Assembly: GCF_040712315.1 (NCBI RefSeq)
Contig: NC_134018.1
Span: 5,167,001-5,231,000, forward strand
Source: Castanea sativa
Lineage: Eukaryota; Streptophyta; Magnoliopsida; Fagales; Fagaceae
Direction of reading: 5' to 3'
Length of the DNA stretch: 64,000 bases
A model generated the notes under the pieces. That model made no database searches, had not been told where the DNA came from, and saw only the letters and a program-made list of their open reading frames with translations. The position numbers and the translations under genes are program-made. Numbering within the stretch: the stretch's first letter is position 1; each line of letters starts with the position of its first letter. Positions 1 to 13,531 of the stretch are shown piece after piece.

Positions 1-2328
1 TTCTATTGCGAAGTTTTGTTTTTAATAGTTTCATAGCTGAAAAAGCGCGTTCTGTAGTTGCTGTAGAAACTGGAAGAGTCAACACAAGACGAATCAGTCT
101 ATCAATTAAATGATAGATTTTAGACTTCCCTGAAGTTTCTAATCCCCTACATAGCTCAGATATTGTACCCATATTCTTAAAATCTGGATGCTTTGTCACA
201 TCAAGCTCATAATGTTGCAATTGATGCTTCAAAAGACACATTTCCTGCTCAGTGAAATCTAGAGGATAATAATTTTCAGCCAAAATGCAAATATCACCAA
301 TTTTGAATGATCTAAAAGCATCCTTAGGATTTAATGCTGAACTAAGAGTGAGAAGATCTGCTGTTAGCTCACAAAATCTACTATTCAATTCTTGCAATTG
401 AAAATCTATTGCAACTGTGAATATATCAATTCTTAAATGATGTTCTATTGTTGTCAAAGCTTCATCTTGATGACGGTATCTACCTCGAGCTTTAGTGTAA
501 TGAGCATTTAAATCAGGAATATCAATTTCATGTTGTCCACAAAATGATGTAACACTATCAAGTAAAGACTCCCATCCATCATCTCTCAACTTTTGAATAA
601 GTGATTTTGTAGTTGAAACTAAATGCATGGCATTTAAAAGATCTTGAGAATGTTGTTGCAAAGCTTGGCAAAGAATATTAGTAATTCTCATAATCTCTTT
701 CATCATATGCAAAATCAAAACAAATTCAAATGATGTTAATACCTGATAAGCTCCCTCAGCATTACCACGTTGTTTATAATTAGCCCCCTCCTCAGAGATA
801 GTATTGATAACTTTGCAAGTTGCATCAAACATTTTTATCAAACTACAAATAGATTGAAAATGAGATCCCCAACGTGTATCTCCAGCCCGTTGCAAAGTAC
901 CAATTTGGTTTGCTCCTCTTCCAGTCTCAATTTCATTAGAAGCAATCATATTCTCAATTTGTTCCCCTTGAGCATATTGCAATTCATCATTACGCTTACT
1001 AGAACCAACGGCAAGATTGATAATATTAGTCAAATGATCAAAGAATTGATGAACAACTTTTACTTCTCTAGATGCAGTAACTAAAGCCAATTGCAACCTA
1101 TGAATCATGCAATGTACATAATAAGCATATGGGCATTCTTTAAGAAATAGAGCCTGTAATCCATTCCATTCACCACGCATATTACTAGCTCCATTATACC
1201 CTTGACCTCGAATATTCTCAATGTGAAGGTTGTAACGAGAAAGAACATCACATATCTCCTTCTTTAGGGTCAACGCAGTAGTATCTCTAACATGCACAAC
1301 ATGAAAGAAACGCTTTTTAAGGAAACCATTTTTATCGACAAACCTCAGAATAATGGCCATTTGCTCTTTCTTCGACTCATCCCGGGCTTTATCAACGAGA
1401 ATGCAAAATTTTGCATCCCCAATTTCTTCACGAATAGCATTTCGCACATTACTAGAAAGAATATGCAAAATCTCCTTTTGAATTATGGGTGATGTATATT
1501 TTTTCATGGAGCATTTTCCAAGATAACACTAGCTACTTTGTCATTGAAAGTTGATGTGAATTTTATTAACTCAATAAAATTACCTCTATTTTTTGAATCA
1601 AGGCTTTCATCATGACCTCTAAAAGCACAAGCTTGGAATGTTAGCCATCGAGCACACTCTATTGAGGTTTTGAGCTGCAACCGATTATTCTCTAATTCTT
1701 TTGACGTTTGTTTCTCAATTAGCTTATCAATATGTCGTGAATAATTCTTTAAATCCTCGCAACATTTCATAGCAATTTTATGTGGGGAGCTTGGATCTTT
1801 TCCTACATGACGAAGTAAAGGACAATTCATTCCATCATTCACCTTTTTCCAATTAGTAAAACCTGTTGAAATGAATGCATCTGATCCGGGACGACATATT
1901 GGTTTCTTACTAAAAAGGTAGCAAGGTAGACAATATATCGCATCCATTGAAGGTGAGTATTCCAACCAATCCCTATGTGAATGTAATTCAAACCATGAAG
2001 GTTGAAATCGACGACGATGAGTATCATTGTTGTATGGATAGTCTATATTTTTAGGTTAATATGGACCTTCTTTGAGATAAACTCGTTGGATTTCATCTTT
2101 TGATAGGGAATTCACATATTTGTTACGTGATCCTGGATCACGATCTATTTCTTCAAATTGAATTCTTGAACATTTGGAGGGGTGTTCATCAGGCATTGAA
2201 GTATCAACATTTGTTTCTACAGTCACAGGTATCCTAATTTCTGAATTGCTAACATCTTTTTTCTTAAAGAATGCATCAATTGTTTTTCGTTTGCTCATAA
2301 TTCTTTTAGCTTTAAGAATATGACTCAA
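1..2328 (-). pseudogene. hAT-superfamily transposase (zinc finger MYM-type 1-like), two lesions, 3' end outside window
   Basis: Read on the minus strand from the ATG at 2326-2328. The N-terminus (MSKRKTIDAFFKKK) and the following TTF-type zinc-finger region (CLPCYLF near 1925) match the plant TTF/DUF4371/hAT transposase family, which moves hAT elements by cut and paste. An in-frame TAA at 2056-2058 interrupts the frame just before the zinc-finger region, and the same frame then continues to 1504. A one-base shift near 1504-1507 moves the reading frame. From there it is open without a stop to the left edge (about 500 codons; I checked every codon). At the edge the C-terminal hAT dimerisation signature STATTERAFSAMK is readable. 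So the protein is nearly full length but has one nonsense codon and one frameshift, and its last residues lie beyond the window. Probably inactive and recently so. Confidence 0.85.
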
Positions 2329-3914
2329 AAATTAACCTGAAAAGAATTTTAAAAAATAAAATTTTAATTAGAAATTTTTACTTAGTTATATGGATATTAT
2401 TCATACTCAAGAGAAAACAAAATTTCCACTATAATTTAAACAGTCAACCTATTTTTAATACAACTATAATTAATAATAACCCCTCAATTGATATTATCCA
2501 TGCATACACATGATTTGGTATTTTCACACGTCCTTCTCAGTTGGGTTGAGTTGGACTTGTTGCACTCGATTTGGGTCATTATACAAGTCTAATATATTAT
2601 AGACAACTTCGGCCCTTGCCTTTTTTGTGATATCCTTCTTTTTGTTAGTTTCCCCTAACATGGATAGAAACGGACTGCAGAAGGACACAATCACACAATT
2701 ATAATGATAATTATAATCTTGACTGATATTGCCAGTTCTCTCTTGTGTATCTCTTACCTAATATTTTTTAGTCATATTTATTTACTTTACATGTGGGTTT
2801 CACTTGTCTTTTTTAGAGATGATTGTTGAGCTTATTATCTGAGAATCTTTGGTTTTAATTTTATGACACAGTTTGTTTTGGGCAGAAAAAAAATGCTTCA
2901 CTGTTTTCGAGTTTCGTTGGCAATACTATTACTGGCATTAAGCATAACAAGCTCACATGCTTTCCGGAAATATAGACATCCTAAGATAAAATCTTCAGTT
3001 TACCTATCCGGCTATCCCCTAAGTTTGTGCTAGCCTCAAACAAAAACAAAAATTAAACACACAAATATTGTTACACAACATAAACCAAACAATTTAACAA
3101 CACTCATAGCCACATCACATGATATCTAACTAATTAAAAATAGGTAATAAATCAAAATAATTTTACCTTAGAAATTGTCTTCACAAAGTGCAAAGATCAA
3201 AGATGGGTGTGGGCTGTGTGGCAAGGCCTACTGCCTCTCCCTTCAAGACGGCCTTCAATGATGTATTTCTCTAAAAATCTATGAAAATATAAAGAGCATG
3301 TGAATATTTAGGTGTAGATAGTTGAGAAAATCAAAAAAAAGAAACTAAAAATAGATGAATGCCTAATGCTTAAGAAAGAGATGAAAACTCACCAGGCAAT
3401 CACCAAGTTCCAAATCTTGAAATTTGACAATGAAATATGTTGGGTGATTTGTTTTAGAAAGCAAGAAGAAAGAAAAAATTGGTCAGGATTTTTTTTTTTT
3501 TTTTCTTGACTGTGAGAACAGAGGACTGATGGTGCAGAGTTTTAGGGGCTGGTAAGGCAGTGGAGTCAGCAGTGGGAAGTGTATCAAAGAAGAAAAAAAA
3601 AAGAAAAGAATAGGAAGTCAAGGGAATGGATTCGGTGGGGTGGGTTTTGAGATTGAGAGAAAAGTGGAGTTTTGTTTGTATTGTTTGGACTTGAGTCTTG
3701 ACTATTTAATTATAGGTGGGCCAATATTTTGTTTTACTTGGAGCCTAAAACTGAAGCTGGGGCTGAGAAAGTGAGAATAGTGGAACTATTATGGGTATGG
3801 GGGGCCGGATGTCATATATTGGGGGGGGCCAATTGATTTTTCTGCATAGCTTAATGGATTTTTTTTTTGCAGGGCCCACGGCCCCCCCCAAGCCACTACG
3901 TGGCTCCGCCCCAT
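1..3914 (-). mobile_element. hAT transposon inserted in P450 copy A exon 1; left end outside window
   Basis: The right boundary is 3901-3914, where the terminal sequence tggctccgcccc (complement GGGGCGGAGCCA) matches hAT ends. The expected last TG reads AT. Immediately after it, at 3915, P450 exon 1 coding sequence resumes. The first eight bases, tctcacag (3915-3922), correspond to tctcatag in intact copy E and are the expected 8-bp TSD; the partner copy would lie left of the window. Bases 2329-3900 are the 5' noncoding part: AT-rich, with poly-A/T runs and a G/C-rich subterminal stretch at 3795-3900. No further coding exon is visible there. Confidence 0.75.
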
Positions 3915-5583
3915 TCTCACAGATGTTCTCTTAAAATTTCAGGAGCAAGGTGGTGACAGTGAGTTTTCCTTAACTAAGAACAACATCAAAGCAGTCATCC
4001 TGGTAAGTATGTGTGTATATATATATATACACACCTTCTGTTGACAATATGCTTATTTTTATACTTCCATAAAATTTTCAAATGCTTTTTAACTGTTTGA
4101 AGGTCATAGAAAAATGAAGTGGAATAAAATAGATAAATTTTAAAGCAAGAGAATGAAATGATAAGATATATTTTCTAGGTTTATAAAAATATAGATAAAA
4201 GTGAAATAAATAAATATTTTTGTCTTTTATATTTATTTTTGAAAATAAAGATAAAATTGATATTTCACTTTCATTTTATTAAATGACATTATTTCCAATC
4301 TTGAGAGTAATGCTTAAGAGTGAATAGAGTTGAATATGAGTTATATTCTCATCGGACACCATATCACCTTTTCATTCTTCCAAAAACATCTTTCGAATAA
4401 GCGAGTGGTGACTTTCACCATTTAAGATTACTAGTATTTTTTCTTTTGAGAAACATTTATTACTACTAGTTAGTTACCATGCAATGCACATCGAGTTTTT
4501 ATATAATATAACTTTGCTCTCTTATATTTTTTGTTGGAGTATAAAATTTGATAATTATAATAGTTGCTGATAAGCATTTATTAAGATTTTCTTTGTATAT
4601 AGAACTAAATACTCTACCATTTGACATTATTTATGATTGAGTATATATATATACTAGTCGCTGACCTATACGATGCACAGAAAAACTACTAAAAATGAAA
4701 TCTTAAAAAATGGTAGTAATATTTTTGACTCAAATTGTTAACGTCACATATCCTTGATCCATCCCATCTTAGAAAAATTTTCTCATTATCTGTTATGGTT
4801 CAAAAGTTATTAAATTTATCTCATTCTTTTGATTTTGTTGTCGAAAACATAAGCTACCCGTGAGAGTTGAAAAAAAAAAATTTAATTTATAGCCATAACC
4901 ATCTCCAAATTTTGGATATTTTATCTCCAAATTTTGAATATTTTAGTCTAGAGTCAGTGAATTTCTGAATTTTTAGGTAATTGGGTGAATTTGGTTCCTT
5001 TCTTCTTTTCTATTCGGTGCAAAATTTAGGTCGTTGATAATTTTAGAAAACAAAACAAAACTGAAGGTAGCAAAGAAGAAATTTGTTGCTAATCATTATT
5101 AATGAGAATTTGCATGAAATGAAAATTAGGCACACCAAAACAAAAAAAAAAAGAGACTAAAAAGGCCAAAATTTAAATATAAAAAAAATCCAACAAATTT
5201 GCTTAACAATGAGACAAAAAGGAAAAAAGAAAAAACAACAATGGCATAGCTTCAAATCCAAGAAGAATCAAAGAACTACTAAAGCACAATATATCTTGGT
5301 GAAGAATTGCATCTACAACGCTGAATCTTGCCTCCTGAAAAGAATTATATAATGATGAGAAATCTGATTGAACATTCATAAAGAAAACATATCTTCCAAA
5401 CACATCTTCCATAGCCCTTCTGGTTGCAAGATATTCATGAACATCATTTACACCATTCAGCTCATAGAAATTTGATTGATTTAAATAATGAAAAGTTTTG
5501 GACTCCCCAACTTATATTTCTCAATATCCTAAAAATATTTATATAAAAAAAAAACTTGAAATAGAACTTATATTTACAGAAAG

Positions 5584-7289
5584 CACTAAACCGCGTTTTT
5601 TAGCCGCATTTATAAAAAAACGCAGCTATACCTGACCTATAGCCGCGTTTAAAAGAAACGCGGCTATAGACCAAACCTATAGCCCCGTTTCCTACAAACG
5701 CGGCTTCAGACCCAACCTATAGCTGCGTTTTGTTAAACGCGACCATAGGTTAGGTCTAAAGCTACGTTTCTAGTGCCTTGAGCTGCGTTTTACGTCCGGA
5801 CTATAGCCGCGTTTATCAAAACGTGGCTATAGGTCCAGAAAAAAAATATTTTTTTTATAGGGTGCTATGTACAGTAGAACAAATTTTTTTTATAAGGGAG
5901 GGTTATAGCCGCGTTTCACAAAAACGCGGCTATAGGTCCAGTCAAATAATATATATATTTTAAAAAGATGACTTGTATATCCAAATAATTTTTTTTTAAA
6001 AAATATACGGGGGGCTATAGCCGCGTTTTTAAAAACGCGGCTATAGGTCCAGTCAAATAATATATATATTTTTTAAAAGGATGACCTGTGCATCCGAATA
6101 AATTTTTTTAGTATAAGGGAGGGGCTATAGCCACGTTTTCAAAAACACGGCTATAGGTAACACCAATAAAAAAACCCAGAACCCACTTTCCCACCTACCC
6201 CCACTCTTATCTTTTCTTTCTTTGGTCATTGTCTGCTTTCTTGGGTTCTTTCTTTCTTTCTTCTCTGCAAGTCACGCCCAGCTCCCTTCTTTCTCTCTCT
6301 CTCTCTTTTTTTTTTTTTTTTTTTCCTTCTTCACTCCAACACAGCTCTTTTTTTTTCTTTGTTTCTTTGTTGCTGCTTCTTCTTTTCTTTTTTTTTTCTC
6401 TCTTTCCTTCTTTTTTTCTCTCGTTCCTTCTTTTTTTCTTTCAACACAATGCACACACTCCTCTCACCCGTACACTCCACACCACCATATACTTCATTTT
6501 TCAAGCAAGGGTCACTGGAAAACTTCATAAGAAAAGCTAAAGGCTCACTCATCTCTACTATTTGAGGTAAAAATTCTCTAATTTTTTTTATGGGTATTAT
6601 ACTTTTGCTAGAAGTTATTTTTGCTATTGTGTTGTTGATATTGTGCTTATGTTTAAATAGGTTTGTGTTCTTGAGCTTTTGTGTTCTTTGAATGGATTTA
6701 GTGTTAAATTTGGGTTGGTTTTGTTTAAATTTGGAGCACGTTGCATTTGTACTGTCAGTATATTGTGTTTGATTTTGGATTTTCTGGGTGTGTTTGATTT
6801 TAAACTTTTTGGGTTTGTGTTTGATTTTGAATTTTTTGGGTTTGTGTTTAATTTTAAAAAAAAATTTGTTTGAATTTTGAATTTTTTGGGGAAAAAAAAA
6901 CCCAGAAAATTAATTTTGTTTTTTAAAAAAAGCTGAATGAACGTTCTTTTTTGGGGAAAAAAAACCCCAGTAAATTTTTTTTTTTTGTTTTTAAAAAGAC
7001 CTATAGCTGCGGTTTAAACGCAGCTCAGGTCTGGTCTGTAGCCGCGTTTTTAAAAAACACGGCTATAGACCTGAAGCCTATAGCCGTGGTTCAAAAACGC
7101 GGCTTCAGGTTTGGTTTGTAGCCGTGTTTTTAAAAACGCGGCTATAGACCCGCAGGGTCTGTTGCTGCACCGCTTAGGCCGGGGTTGTAAACGCGCCCAT
7201 AGAAAACGCGGCTTCAGGTCTATAGCCGCGTTTTCGGGGTCTATAGCTGCGTTTTTGAAACACGGCTATAGACCCCGTTTTTTGTAGTG
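5584..7289. mobile_element. CACTA-like non-autonomous element with tagccgcgttt subterminal repeats
   Basis: The right end (7270-7289) reads ...ccccgttttttgtagtg, the complement of a CACTACAAAA terminus. The left end starts cactaaaccgcg at 5584. Both flanks hold about a dozen inverted copies of tagccgcgttt / aaacgcggcta, the clustered subterminal repeats typical of CACTA transposase binding. The interior (6200-6540) is a long polypyrimidine tract. The 3-bp flanks do not match (aag/act), so the left border is uncertain. No transposase is encoded. Confidence 0.65.
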
Positions 7290-9739
7290 ACTTTCTAGCA
7301 GATTTGTTCAAATTTCTGCCCCCACAATGACTACACAATAATGTCACTATGTCCTTTTCAAAAAAAAAAAAAAAGTCCCTATGACATGAAAGAGACATTA
7401 TAATGAGAAGTTCAAACAGATATACCTAAAAAATATGCATAATTAAGAAATATATATGCAATATGTATAATTGAAATGAAAATAATAAAAGTGTAAAAAT
7501 AGCCTTAAGTGAAAAGCAAACCATGGAAAACTAATAAAAACCTTGAGTTGTTGTTTTGAATTGTTTTGGCATTGCCAAAAGTCTCAGAGAACTGAGCTAG
7601 ACTATGATATAAACAGTCAATGTGGACATAACCCTTGATTTTTACTTAATTCTTCCGATAATATGTCAAGCATATACTTATATAGGGAAATTTGAAATCC
7701 AATTGTTAGTCCTTCTACTCCAGATTGTCCACCTAAGTGTACAAGATATCTCATGAGAATCTTTGTTGTTTCAGTTTTACCAGCACCTCTATCTTAACAA
7801 CATCTCTACCTCCACTAACCAAAATTGAATTGTCTTTCCTTCATTAATCATTTCCCTATTTTCTTAAACGACACATCAAATAAGAAACTACCATAAGTAA
7901 ACAAAAAAGCTGTCACATCCAGGAAGTGATATGAGTTGCATACGTTTGAAATGTCATTAACTTTGAGTTAGATATTTAGGAAAGATGAGGGTCATTAATA
8001 GGAGTATGAGGTCTAAGAATGGCTACATATGATTAGATATAATTTTTTGTTTCACTTTACTGCAATTAATTTATAAAACGTGTCTATCTAGATGATCTCA
8101 ATCAAATTTAAAGTTGTAGTTGTTTAGTTATATACATATATTAATAAAGAAGGCATAGTTTAGAATACATTCTAATTTAAGAAGGTTACTAAATTTTCTA
8201 ATGTTGCAACTTGGGTTTTGATGATAGAAAGTTTTAGTATACAGAGTACTTAATTGCCACTTATTTTGATGACATAGTATGCCTAAATGCACATTAGAAA
8301 AAATGCAATGACCATTGGCAACTAAATCCAATAGGCACAAAAGCATGGAGTGGATATAAACTAATGCAAGAGTAAGTAAGACATTTTGTCAAACACATGA
8401 TGTGCACAAAATTTCAACATTAGAATATACCATAAAACCAATAATGAACAATCCTAAGTATGGGATGAGCACATCAGATAGTTCAAACAATCAAAACCAA
8501 GTTAGAAATCCACACCTCATTTATCAATGTCTAAGATTTATGATTTTTTCCCTGAATAATGTCTAAGATCTTAACAATTGTTGCGAGTGGTAATTTTTAG
8601 GTAAAATACTATTTTAGTCCCTAGACTTTGTTAATAATTATAAAAAAAAAAGTTTTATCATATTTTTTATAATGTTGTTTATAAAGTTGCTTACCATTAT
8701 TGTATATCTATTAGTTGATGATTTGCATAACATAGATACTAAATAAGAGGTTGAATTGTTCATTAGATTTTTTAAGTCATATATATATATATATATATGT
8801 ATATAAATTTGAATGAAATGTCAAAAAATGAGATTATAAAAGTTTCCAACTTTATTTCTAATATAATTTCTAAATTAGTGAAGAACATCTCATTTTTAGT
8901 TATGATAGGAAATATAATTTCCCTAGTTAGAGTTTAATTAGTTTTAAGTTTAAATTTTGTATTATTATATTTAATTTTTGATTTTTGATTTAATCAAGTG
9001 AATGTAATGGTTGATTTTATTACACTATAAAGTTTTCAATGTCCTCTGTATAGTCATTTCTATTTTATTTCTTACTACTCTTGGCCACTTTTTTATTTTC
9101 CAAATAATGGTTACTATTGACGTTTGATTTCATTTCATTTTTCTTCCATTATTTATTCTTGATTGCTTTGTATGTTCCCTTGCTAGCTATAATTTTTTAT
9201 GGTTATCAATACGAAATAGATATCATGGATGACTTAAATAATTATAGATGTAGTTATGTTAATGGTATATCAAAGGTATTTTTTTTTTCTTCTGAATTTT
9301 CAAGGAAAGACGAAAGGAATTTCTCTAATTTGGTCTCAATCAATTAAGACATCAATAATATCTTAACGGAAGTAATAATGAGTATTACATTTTTTTAATG
9401 TATGAAGCGGTTAGGTTAGTGGATGTCAAAGTTAAAAAAAAAAAATTTAAAAATTCCAAGGAAATGTAAAAGGTCTTTTTTTGAAAAAAGAAATGAGAAC
9501 TTTTTAAATAGTAGAAATATGATTGTTTTAATTACCTTGTTTATAGACTTCATTATTAAGTTATAATCATCTAAATTATAGTAGACCACACAAGATAAAT
9601 ATGTATAGATGATTTTTTTTTTAATTCATTGTTTACTTATTGATATCTAAATTAAAGTTTTTTTTTTTTAAATCTAAATTAAAATAGATGAATATATAGA
9701 GGTAAAATTATATGAAAAGTTAAAACTACCCAAGATAAA

Positions 9740-10763
9740 TGATAGGCCACAAACGTATTGACCCCTAGTGATGGATTAAGTTGATTAATTAGCCAAGTTA
9801 TTAATTAATCAAATTAACATGCAAAGTGTGTGGTAGCACAAACAAATCACCAATAAACAAAAGTGCAACGAAAAATAAATTGACACGGTGATTTGTTTAC
9901 GAATGGAGAAAACCTACACGGCAAAAACCCCACTAGGTGATTTTAAGGTCACCACTCCCAAAATTCCACTATTATCACAACAAGCGGTTACAAGTAAAGG
10001 AATCCCAAGTACCTTACTAACCTACAGTTGAATCCTTACCCAAATACCCAATTGGACTTGTTCTGTAGTGACAATTTCTCCTTTCAATGCATAGCTCCCA
10101 AGTACGTGACTAACCAATTGCGTGGATCTCAGTACGCGACTTCAATCACCAACTAGAGAAAGTTGTTGGCTGCAAAGTTCTTCAATTCATCCACACGATG
10201 AAGATCAAGAAGATGCTTGGTTACAAAACCCTATGGTGTAAAGACACAGCAACTTCTTCACAAGAGAGATGAACTAGGGCAAGAACTTTGTCTCTGGTCA
10301 CAACTTGCTTAAATAAGGATTTCTCAATGCTTGTGCAACTTGTGTACTCTTAGAAGGCTCTTAAAATAATCATTTTATATATCTAGGGTTAGAAGAAAAG
10401 AAGGCCTAAAGACACATCCATGGATTGGAATCAAAACAGAACTTCAAAATCTGTTTTTCTTAAACCTCGATAGATAGAGGTGTCGAGACATCTGTCAAGC
10501 AGCTGTCGAGCCACAGGGCTGGAACAGCTCTTTAAACCTCGACACATGCTAGCTGTCGAGTTTTAATGAACTTGCACTCTTCAGCTTGTTTCTTGGACAG
10601 ACTTGATGGCTTCAACACTTGATCTTGAAACACAATTTCTTGAAGCAATAAACATATCCTAAATCTACCAAATTAGAGGTAAAGTGCATTTTGTCAAAAG
10701 ATCAGCCAATTACATAAACTAATGACATATGATCTTGACAAGTGAACCACATATGTCCTAACA
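9740..10763. mobile_element. solo LTR (family 2), TSD ATAAA
   Basis: The sequence begins TGATAGG and ends CCTAACA (TG...CA termini). It is flanked by perfect 5-bp duplications ATAAA at 9735-9739 and 10764-10768. It contains the 'tgctgcaaagttcttcaattcatc', 'agctgtcgag' and 'taaagtgcattttgtcaaa' segments also present in the LTR at 38238-41742 and the fragment at 44800-45125. There is no internal region, PBS or polypurine tract, so it is a recombination remnant of an LTR retrotransposon. Confidence 0.85.
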
Positions 10764-11777
10764 ATAAACATTTAACCATTGGTAGATATGTGTTTTTTGA
10801 AGACTAAAAGTTTGCTTGATTGCTTTGCTTGGAACTATATAACTATCAAAATATTGTTGCGAATGGTTCCATCGTTTGCAAATTATCAAGTTTGGTGGCC
10901 TTACATGAACTCATGTTTTTTTAATTTTTTTCTTTTCGCTGAAACAACTTAAGAATATTAAAACTTAAGTTATCACATGTGGTAACTGTAAAACATATCA
11001 ATGATATGAAAAATAGAAAGTTTTAAATTTTTGAAAAGCATTTTTACTAGACTGTAATATAAAATATTTTTTTCTCAATATTTTATGTTACTATTTTTAT
11101 ATAAGATCAATATTGTTAGCATTCTTTAAAGATGATACATAATATTTTTGAGAAGAAGAAGAAGAAGCAGACACAATGCTAACAAGTAATATAAAATTAT
11201 TAAGTTTGCGTGATTTAAATTTGTGGCAAAAAAATTAATATATCTATGATAAAGGTTTTCATCTAAATGATGTATAGTAGTCCATATTTTTTTAGTCTTG
11301 ATTCAAAAAGTCCATTCTATATAAGATTACAAATTGCTCAATCTACAGGCCTAGACACATTCAAAGAGTGCTATCTAAATTATAAATGATATGACCTTTT
11401 ATCACACAAATATTTTGATTCTCCTAATGTATGGTAAAGGAAGGCAAGTGTGTCTCTAGCCATTTCCTTGATTTGTGATGCATAAGTATGGAGGATGTGA
11501 TTGAATTTAATGTTGAATAAAATAAGATAAGAAAAAAAGAGTAAAAAAAAATATAATAATAAACATCAAATTATCCAAGCCATTTTATGTAATATAATAA
11601 CATTTTATTATTATATACTATATGTATAAGGCAGTAGGATAATATTTAATAATCAAATAGAATAGAAAAGATAACAACTTAAAACACAAAACTAAATTGC
11701 ATCAACCCAAAGTAGAATTCTAATTAATACAAAAGCTCATCAACCTAAGTATGGTTGTAATAAAAAAAATGAAAAAA

Positions 11778-11782
<5 letters not shown>

Positions 11783-11818
<36 letters not shown>
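11783..11818. repeat. (GA)n microsatellite
   Basis: About 18 uninterrupted GA repeats within the copy A intron; likely length-polymorphic. Confidence 0.95.
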
Positions 11819-11821
<3 letters not shown>

Positions 11822-13531
11822 AACATTTTTTGTGTGAGAAAACTATGCATAGAATGAAAAATAAAATGTCAAATTTATAGTAATATGTTAAGAATAAGAA
11901 GAGTCAAAATAAAGGTAGATAAAATGGTAGAGAATGAATGATATTAAGGTAGAAAGTAGTGGGGAGATGAAGAGGTAAAATGGAGGGAGAGTTTTGGAAA
12001 ATTAATAACAAAAATAATGGTTAAAAGATATTTTAATTTTTAAATAATGGAGTTTTTAAGTCACCTTATTAAATGAGAAAATGTTTTAAAAAATATATAC
12101 GAAAAATTAGAAACAAAATAGGATAATGACATGGCTGCTGAGGTGGCTCAATCAGAGTAGAGTAACAATAAATACTATGCTTTAGGTTTTAGATACAATA
12201 TAGATAAAAGAAATTAATAGTTTAAAACAGAAGCCGTCTATGCATTCAACTGGGTTTGGTTTATAGCAAATGCATATTATATAACAAAAATCAAATGAAA
12301 ACAGTGTTTGAAAAGTAGACTCTAAATTTTGTATTACCTTTCCCAACACTGCCCATTGCAAAGAACAAAAGTCTGTTTCTACTTGGACCTCTTGGTTTCG
12401 CTCAGTTTGGAAGTTCCTTTGGCATATCTAAAAAAAGAGAGTCCAGTGAGAAAGAATTAGAGTGAAAATCCAAATTTTCTTTCAAAGATAGAAATGTGAC
12501 TCAATATCATGAATCAAGAAAACTAAAATGGAACATGGCATTTAAAACCCCCCAAAAAAATTTGTAAAAACTAAAGGTTCTCTGAACAAAGAGAGAGCAT
12601 GAAGAATTAAATGAAGTTTTTTTTTTTTTTTTTTTTTTTTCTTGTATGGAGAAAAATAAAGTTAAATTTAAATTTATTCAAAAAAAATGTAAAATTTATA
12701 ACTACCCACTAGAATGGTGCAATTGAACACCTGTAAAAATAGTATTGAAATGTTGGTTAATGTTCTCAAAAAAAGAAAAAAAGAAACTGTTGCTTAAGTA
12801 CGAAACAAAAAGGTACATTTTTCTGTGTTTTTAATTGTAAACATAACATTAATTTATGTAACCATGTAACACAATAGGGAGTGGTCAACAAAAAGTTAAA
12901 GGTTCCGCTTTTATATTTTATATAGATTTATATTTTTTGGGACAAAATTTGACTATGAACTCGATAATAGCCTAAAGTTATAACTTCCACTAAACAAATT
13001 AATATAATTACATATTTTAAAAATCTAACCAAACCGTTGGACTGTATGTTCCTTATATTCTTTACACACATGTCAAATTTCGTGTCAATCAGATTTTATT
13101 TACTTTCAATTTATAATTTTTTTTATGCATAATTTTAAACTACAAGAATTTGAAATTCAAACATTTAATTGTTGACATAGCTATTAAACTTTAATCGTCT
13201 AGAAATTTTGTAAGCATGGAGGACATAAAAAGAAAATATAATCCAATGATAGATTTGCTATTAAGTGGAGTTGTAGTTTTAAACTACAACTAAGTTTGTT
13301 ATCAAACTTTGTCCCATATTATACAAAAAAAGAATGGGGTGTAAAAATTATAATGAGGTTTAAATATAGAATAAAATTTTACTAATAAAAAAAATTAGGT
13401 ATCAAATATCTTTAATTTTATATATACTAGTGGATGCCGAGTCCGATGCGTGAATATATATTATAAGTTCATAAAAAATCTATTGTAAAAAATTATCTTT
13501 ATAGTTCATGTATAATATGCATTATATATAA

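Larger units (their letters stand above)
4654..12204 (-). mobile_element. possible non-autonomous Helitron (with nested insertions)
   Basis: On the minus strand a sequence beginning TCTATATTGTATCTAAAACC (from 12204, preceded by A) resembles plant Helitron 5' ends. At 4654-4657 the minus strand ends CTAG followed by T, with a weak hairpin (CTGTGCATCGTATAG) a few bases inside. That is the expected 5'-TC ... hairpin-CTRR-3' layout with insertion between A and T. No Rep/helicase coding sequence is seen. The CACTA-like element and a solo LTR would be nested inside. The two ends may belong to different elements. Confidence 0.3.

Noticed and set aside
5203..5412. 69-codon minus-strand frame
   Set aside because: No recognisable domain, AT-rich intron context, not conserved in the copy E intron.
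6222..6565. Several overlapping open frames on both strands in the polypyrimidine tract
   Set aside because: Ser/Phe/Leu or Lys/Glu/Arg low-complexity products of a CT-rich stretch inside a CACTA-like element; no gene support.
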